A stretch of DNA of 7,848 nucleotides, from positions 1 through 7,848 of the forward strand of contig JAPLXF010000035.1 in the NCBI GenBank assembly GCA_026396205.1, written 5' to 3'. The notes below the pieces were generated by a model, which saw only the letters and a list, made by a program, of their open reading frames with translations, ran no database searches and was not told where the DNA came from. A program made the position numbers and the translations under genes. Source of the stretch: Candidatus Moraniibacteriota bacterium (GTDB lineage: Bacteria > Patescibacteriota > Minisyncoccia > Moranbacterales > UBA2206). This document shows positions 5,745 to 7,848 of the stretch, one piece after another (the first letter of the stretch is position 1; the number at the start of each line of letters is the position of its first letter).

Positions 5745-6053
5745 ATGCTAGCAGTCATTAAAACCGGCGGAAAGCAGTATAAAGTCCAAGTCGGAGACAA
5801 ACTGAAAATCGAAAAATTAGAAGGCGAAGAAGGCAGTAAAATAACTTTCGATGAGGTTTTGCTGGTGGGCGACGATAAAAATGTAAAAATCGGGAATCCA
5901 CTGGTCAAAGGCGCCAAAGTAGAAGCCAAAATTCTTAAAACTTCCAAGCAAAAAAAAGTAACCGGCATCAAGTTTAAAGCCAAGAAAAGATATAAAGTCA
6001 AATTTGGCCACCGGCAGACTATGACTGAAGTGGAAATCACCAAAATCGCTTAA
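5745..6053 (+). CDS. rplU: 50S ribosomal protein L21
   Basis: L21 binds 23S rRNA in the large subunit, where it contacts L20. The 102-residue product is full length (E. coli 103). It opens with MLAVIKTGGKQYKVQVGDKLKIEKL, the family signature (MYAVIKTGGKQYRV..GD.I.VEKL), continues with DEVLLVGDDKNVKIGNPLVKGAKVEAKIL, and ends with the basic KKRYKVKFGHRQTMTEVEITKI, which fits the L21 ending K.RR..GHRQ..T.V.I..I. It has its own promoter and terminator and stands alone: rpmA (L27), its partner in most bacterial genomes, does not follow it here. The leader lacks a Shine-Dalgarno sequence. Confidence 0.97.
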   Translation: MLAVIKTGGKQYKVQVGDKLKIEKLEGEEGSKITFDEVLLVGDDKNVKIGNPLVKGAKVEAKILKTSKQKKVTGIKFKAKKRYKVKFGHRQTMTEVEITKIA

Positions 6054-6060
6054 ATTCAAC

Positions 6061-6098
6061 AAAAGGCCACCCAAGATTTATCTCAGGGTGGTTTTTTC
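6061..6098 (+). terminator. Intrinsic terminator of rplU
   Basis: CCACCC (6067-6072) pairs with GGGTGG (6086-6091) around a 13-nt loop, and the stem can be extended outward by GG-TT wobble pairs and the flanking A and T runs. Six T residues follow (6092-6097). It begins eight bases after the rplU stop. Confidence 0.85.
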
Positions 6099-6110
6099 TA
6101 TATAATTTTA

Positions 6111-6119
6111 TGGTATAAT
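6111..6119 (+). promoter_or_regulatory. Extended -10 promoter (TGGTATAAT), leaderless-type
   Basis: TGGTATAAT is a perfect extended -10 (TGn plus TATAAT); the matching -35 position holds only T-rich sequence. The ATG of the BRO-N fragment begins six bases after the hexamer, so transcription would be expected to start at about the A of the ATG, giving a leaderless mRNA. The identical 9-mer recurs at 6366-6374. Confidence 0.6.
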
Positions 6120-6125
6120 TAACTC

Positions 6126-6329
6126 ATGGAAAATGATACTAGAATAGCAATTTTTAAAGGCAAGAAAATAAGAAAAGTCATTTACAAAAATGAATGGTGG
6201 TTTTCGGTTGTGGATGTGTGTGAAGCACTCACTGATAGTGTTGATGCTGGAGCTTATTGGAGAAAATTGAAGCAACGATTAATCGAAGAAGGACGCGAAG
6301 TCGTGACATTTTGTCACGGGTTGAAATAG
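6126..6329 (+). pseudogene. BRO-N domain protein, N-terminal fragment
   Basis: BRO-N domains are DNA-binding modules of phage and large-DNA-virus origin that are common in mobile parts of bacterial genomes. The 67 residues start MENDTRIAIFKGKKIRKVIY and continue NEWWFSVVDVCEALTDSVD, the conserved BRO-N beginning with the paired Trp. They then give YWRKLKQRLIEEGREVVTFCHGLK and stop at TAG (6327-6329). A full-length BRO-N protein of this type would continue with a segment resembling DGKMRETDCAD and the SIPSPKAEPFK motif; neither appears in any frame between 6330 and 6400. The gene is therefore cut short at its 3' side, most likely by deletion or by insertion of the structured block that follows. 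A short functional peptide cannot be excluded, because the promoter and start look intact. Confidence 0.8.
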
Positions 6330-6365
6330 ATAGCTTTTTTTTGCCTTTTTTGAGAGAGTAAAATG

Positions 6366-6374
6366 TGGTATAAT
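6366..6374 (+). promoter_or_regulatory. Extended -10 promoter (TGGTATAAT) before the leader ORF and KilA-N gene
   Basis: The same 9-mer as at 6111-6119. A start near 6381 would leave about 19 nt before the ATG at 6400. No convincing -35 box lies upstream; T runs (6335-6342, 6346-6351) occupy that region. It is placed to drive a bicistronic transcript of the 48-codon leader ORF and the KilA-N gene. Confidence 0.5.
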
Positions 6375-6399
6375 AAAGCCAATAAAAAGAATCAAAAAA

Positions 6400-6546
6400 A
6401 TGCATGGAATTGAGAGAGAGAGAGAGTTCGCCCACGCCCGCCCCGTGGCGAGCCCTGCTCTGCTTCTGGGGTGGAATTCGCCAAGCCTAGCGAAGCGATT
6501 ATTCCACCGGGGGAAAGTTAAAGGACTAAAATCAAATTCCCGATGA
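6400..6546 (+). CDS. Putative 48-codon leader ORF containing a (GA)n tract, coupled to the KilA-N gene
   Basis: This short ORF is not recognised. It begins ATG CAT GGA ATT and then reads a GAGAGA... tract (6412-6426) as alternating Glu-Arg, followed by FAHARPVASPALLLGWNSPS and a basic tail ending LKSNSR. Its TGA stop (6544-6546) overlaps the KilA-N ATG (6543-6545) as ATGA, the typical arrangement for translational coupling. Of the three possible frames after the GA tract, only this one reaches the ATGA; the other two stop at 6488-6490 and 6519-6521. Residues 10-38 come from a GC-rich block unlike its surroundings, so the coding potential may be incidental to a structured RNA or a dispersed repeat. 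There is no Shine-Dalgarno before the ATG. Treat it as a candidate. Confidence 0.35.
   Translation: MHGIEREREFAHARPVASPALLLGWNSPSLAKRLFHRGKVKGLKSNSR
6410..6428. repeat. (GA)n tract, left arm of a 19-bp inverted repeat
   Basis: TTGAGAGAGAGAGAGAGTT contains 15 nt of uninterrupted GA and is the exact reverse complement of 7414-7432. Dinucleotide tracts of seven or more units are prone to strand slippage. The bases beyond the 19-mer do not match those flanking the other arm. Confidence 0.9.
6429..6513. repeat. GC-rich structured block with long stem-loop
   Basis: This block is far more GC-rich than its AT-rich surroundings. GGTGGAAT (6470-6477) pairs with ATTCCACC (6501-6508), and directly inside TCGC (6478-6481) pairs with GCGA (6495-6498), giving a 12-bp stem with a two-base bulge and a 13-nt loop. 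A smaller hairpin, GAGC/GCTC, lies at 6450-6460. It may be part of a dispersed repeat, a structured RNA, or a structure controlling KilA-N translation. The sequence alone does not decide which. Confidence 0.6.
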
Positions 6547-7367
6547 AACGAAAAATAAATGTAAAAAATACGGAAATTGTTTTATTTCAGAAAAATAAAC
6601 TGGATTACATTTCATTGACTGATATTGCCAGATATAAGAATGCTGAATCTCCAGCCGATGTTGTAAAAAATTGGACAAGAACTAAAAGTACAATTGAGTT
6701 TTTGGGTTTATGGGAAAGACTGAATAATCCCAATTTTAAACTGGTCGAATTCGATGGGTTTAAAAATGAAGCAGGCAGTAATGCTTTTGTGCTATCTCCG
6801 CAAAAGTGGATTGAAAAAACCGGCGCTATCGGCATAATTTCCAAATCCGGCCGCTATGGCGGAACATACGCCCACAAAGACATTGCGTTTGAATTTGCTT
6901 CTTGGATTTCCGCCGAATTCAAACTGTATCTCATTAAGGAATTTCAAAGGCTTAAAGAGGAAGAAAGCGAAAGAAAATCGCTGGGCTGGGATTTAAGAAG
7001 AAATTTAGTCAGGATTAACTACCAGATTCACACGGATGCGATAAAAGAAAAGCTTATTCCTCCAAAAATAAGCAAAAATCAAGAAAATATGATTTATGCC
7101 AATGAAGCCGATGTGCTTAATGTGGCTTTATTTGGAATGACGACTAAGGATTGGAGAGATAGAAATTCGGGAAAAGAGGGAAATATCCGAGATTATTCTT
7201 CCGTTGAACAGTTGGTTTGTCTTTCCAATCTGGAAAGTATGAACGCGCTGTTTATCAAACAAGGCATAATACAAAAGCAAAGATTGCAAACCTTGAACGA
7301 AATTGCCATTGATCAGATGAAAACTCTTCTGGGGCATGGCAACAGCAGCGTTAAAAGGTTGAAATGA
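6543..7367 (+). CDS. KilA-N domain-containing protein
   Basis: KilA-N is a DNA-binding domain found in phage and large DNA virus proteins and often carried on bacterial mobile or accessory loci; the cellular role of this type is not established. The domain covers about residues 12-140: DYISLTDIARYK (21-32), a KNWTRTKSTIEFLGLWERLNN helix pair (42-62), FVLSPQKWIEKTGAIGI (82-98) and GGTYAHKDIAFEFASWISAEF (106-126). The C-terminal part (about 150-274) has NYQIHTDAIKE, YANEADVLNVALFGMTTKDW (185-204) and GNIRDYSSVEQLVCLSNLES, an extension commonly fused to KilA-N in bacteria. At 274 residues it appears complete. The start ATG overlaps the stop of the leader ORF, with only AAAGGA about 20 nt upstream, so translation may depend on coupling. 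The gene is framed by inverted GA/CT tracts and lies next to a BRO-N fragment, which fits a transferred or remodelled island. Confidence 0.92.
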   Translation: MKRKINVKNTEIVLFQKNKLDYISLTDIARYKNAESPADVVKNWTRTKSTIEFLGLWERLNNPNFKLVEFDGFKNEAGSNAFVLSPQKWIEKTGAIGIISKSGRYGGTYAHKDIAFEFASWISAEFKLYLIKEFQRLKEEESERKSLGWDLRRNLVRINYQIHTDAIKEKLIPPKISKNQENMIYANEADVLNVALFGMTTKDWRDRNSGKEGNIRDYSSVEQLVCLSNLESMNALFIKQGIIQKQRLQTLNEIAIDQMKTLLGHGNSSVKRLK

Positions 7368-7377
7368 TATAGTTAGA

Positions 7378-7386
7378 TATGATAAT
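7378..7386 (+). promoter_or_regulatory. Possible -10 region of the GH172-like gene
   Basis: TATGAT (7378-7383) and the overlapping GATAAT (7381-7386) are both one mismatch from TATAAT. A start near 7391 would leave about 18 nt before the ATG at 7410. No clear -35 box is seen, and the region is AT-rich, so this is tentative. Confidence 0.35.
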
Positions 7387-7409
7387 ATACATGAGTAAAA
7401 TAAAAACCA

Positions 7410-7848
7410 ATGAAACTCTCTCTCTCTCTCAAATAAGTCCTGCACGCTAAAATTAAATTCCCATTTTTTGGCTTTGTTTTTTACGACCCTGTTTTTGGGC
7501 TGCTTTTTATTTGTTAATCCGGTTTTGGCGGCGCCTTATGAACCTCAAAGCCTGGAACCGATCGGCGCTAGCGCTTTGGGGCTCTTGGAGCGCTTGCCCT
7601 ATTTTAAAGACGGCGTTCAAATACATCGCGTTTCTTCTCATATAGTAAGAAGCAATGGACCTGGCGGGACGGGTAATAATGATTTTTCCAACGCTCTTTA
7701 TCAGCCAGGAGCTGATGAAAATGAGCAGGTTATTTTTGACGAAAAAGGCCCAGGCTGTATTTATCGGACATGGTTCACTATTGTTAGTGAAATAGTAGAT
7801 AAAGGTACGGTTGAATTTTATTTTGACGGCGCATCCAGCCCAGCGATC
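7410..7848 (+). CDS. Secreted DUF2961/GH172-like glycosidase, 5' part, out of frame with its ATG at a CT tract
   Basis: GH172 (DUF2961) enzymes act on furanose sugars, including difructose anhydride and alpha-arabinofuranosides. From 7534 the frame reads PYEPQSLEPIGASALGLLERLPYF, then IHRVSSH and GGTGNNDFSNALY, and then VIFDEKGPGCIYRTWFT and VEFYFDG, which match the GH172 core (DEKGPGC-R-WFT, FDG). The frame is open to the window end. Before it lies a hydrophobic run FLALFFTTLFLGCFLFVNPVLAA with an Ala-x-Ala-like cleavage site, a signal peptide. In this frame the upstream stop is TGA at 7411-7413 and there is no ATG. The only well-placed ATG (7410) reads MKLSLSLK and stops at TAA 7434-7436. 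Gain of one CT unit, or loss of two, in the (CT)n tract joins MKLSLSL to NKSCTLKLNSH and the signal peptide. Phase variation, an assembly tract-length error or recent gene decay are all possible. Confidence 0.75.
7414..7432. repeat. (CT)n tract, right arm of a 19-bp inverted repeat, at codons 3-8 of the GH172-like gene
   Basis: AACTCTCTCTCTCTCTCAA is the exact reverse complement of 6410-6428. It begins four bases after the first base of the ATG at 7410. A tract of this kind directly after a start codon is the usual architecture of contingency genes controlled by slipped-strand mispairing. Confidence 0.85.

Noticed and set aside
6302..6318. Perfect hairpin CGTGACA-TTT-TGTCACG as a terminator
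   Set aside because: It lies inside the BRO-N coding sequence, and the nearest T run begins 17 nt after the stem, too far for an intrinsic terminator.
6229..6435. Minus-strand ORF beginning inside the GC-rich block and reading through the GA tract
   Set aside because: It runs antisense to the BRO-N fragment and two promoters with no recognisable protein features; it is more likely a by-product of the repeat.
7128..7445. Minus-strand ORF spanning the CT tract opposite the KilA-N 3' end
   Set aside because: It is antisense to a clear KilA-N coding region and has no domain similarity.
7468..7470. TTG as the start of the GH172-like gene
   Set aside because: It has no Shine-Dalgarno and would give a signal peptide with no positive residues; the ATG at 7410 with tract slippage explains the N-terminus better.

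Overview
The window is about 7.8 kb of a bacterial chromosome at roughly 40% GC. Lysine/glutamate-rich tails on several ribosomal proteins, 1-5 nt gene spacing, weak or absent Shine-Dalgarno sequences, a PEGA-domain protein with apparent beta-propeller repeats, and BRO/KilA-N genes together suggest a Patescibacteria (Candidate Phyla Radiation) genome, perhaps Parcubacteria-like. This placement is inferred from gene style; no marker phylogeny was possible.

Positions 1-3987 (+) are the end of the S10/spc/alpha ribosomal block: rpsM (S13, 5' end outside the window), rpsK (S11), rpsD (S4), rpoA, rplQ (L17), rplM (L13) and rpsI (S9), closed by a terminator at 4001-4034. Three spacers in this block (rpsM/rpsK, rpsK/rpsD, rpoA/rplQ) hold copies of one unusual element. 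It has seven degenerate AT-rich units with an 11-12 nt period and a perfect 9-10 bp inverted repeat, and it is flanked exactly by the upstream stop codon and the downstream ATG. The middle copy lies where the last ~49 codons of rpsK should be, so S11 as written lacks its conserved C-terminal third and reads into the element.

Positions 4045-5535 (-) encode a membrane-anchored PEGA-domain protein of unknown function, convergent with the ribosomal operon. A 209-nt divergent intergenic region (5536-5744) carries four copies of a CTTTCTAACGGGG motif in inverted arrangements. A near-consensus promoter there drives rplU (L21), which has its own terminator and no rpmA after it.

Positions 6100-7848 are accessory. 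They hold a truncated BRO-N gene behind a leaderless-type promoter, a GC-rich structured block containing a 48-codon leader ORF, and a KilA-N domain gene coupled to that ORF by an ATGA overlap. Last comes the 5' part of a secreted DUF2961/GH172-like glycosidase. Identical 19-nt (GA)n/(CT)n tracts in inverted orientation flank the KilA-N gene. One lies inside the leader ORF; the other lies directly after the ATG of the GH172-like gene and currently puts it out of frame by one CT unit, the layout expected of a phase-variable (contingency) locus.

The three signals most worth pursuing are the periodic spacer element, the rpsK truncation at one of its copies, and the paired GA/CT tracts.
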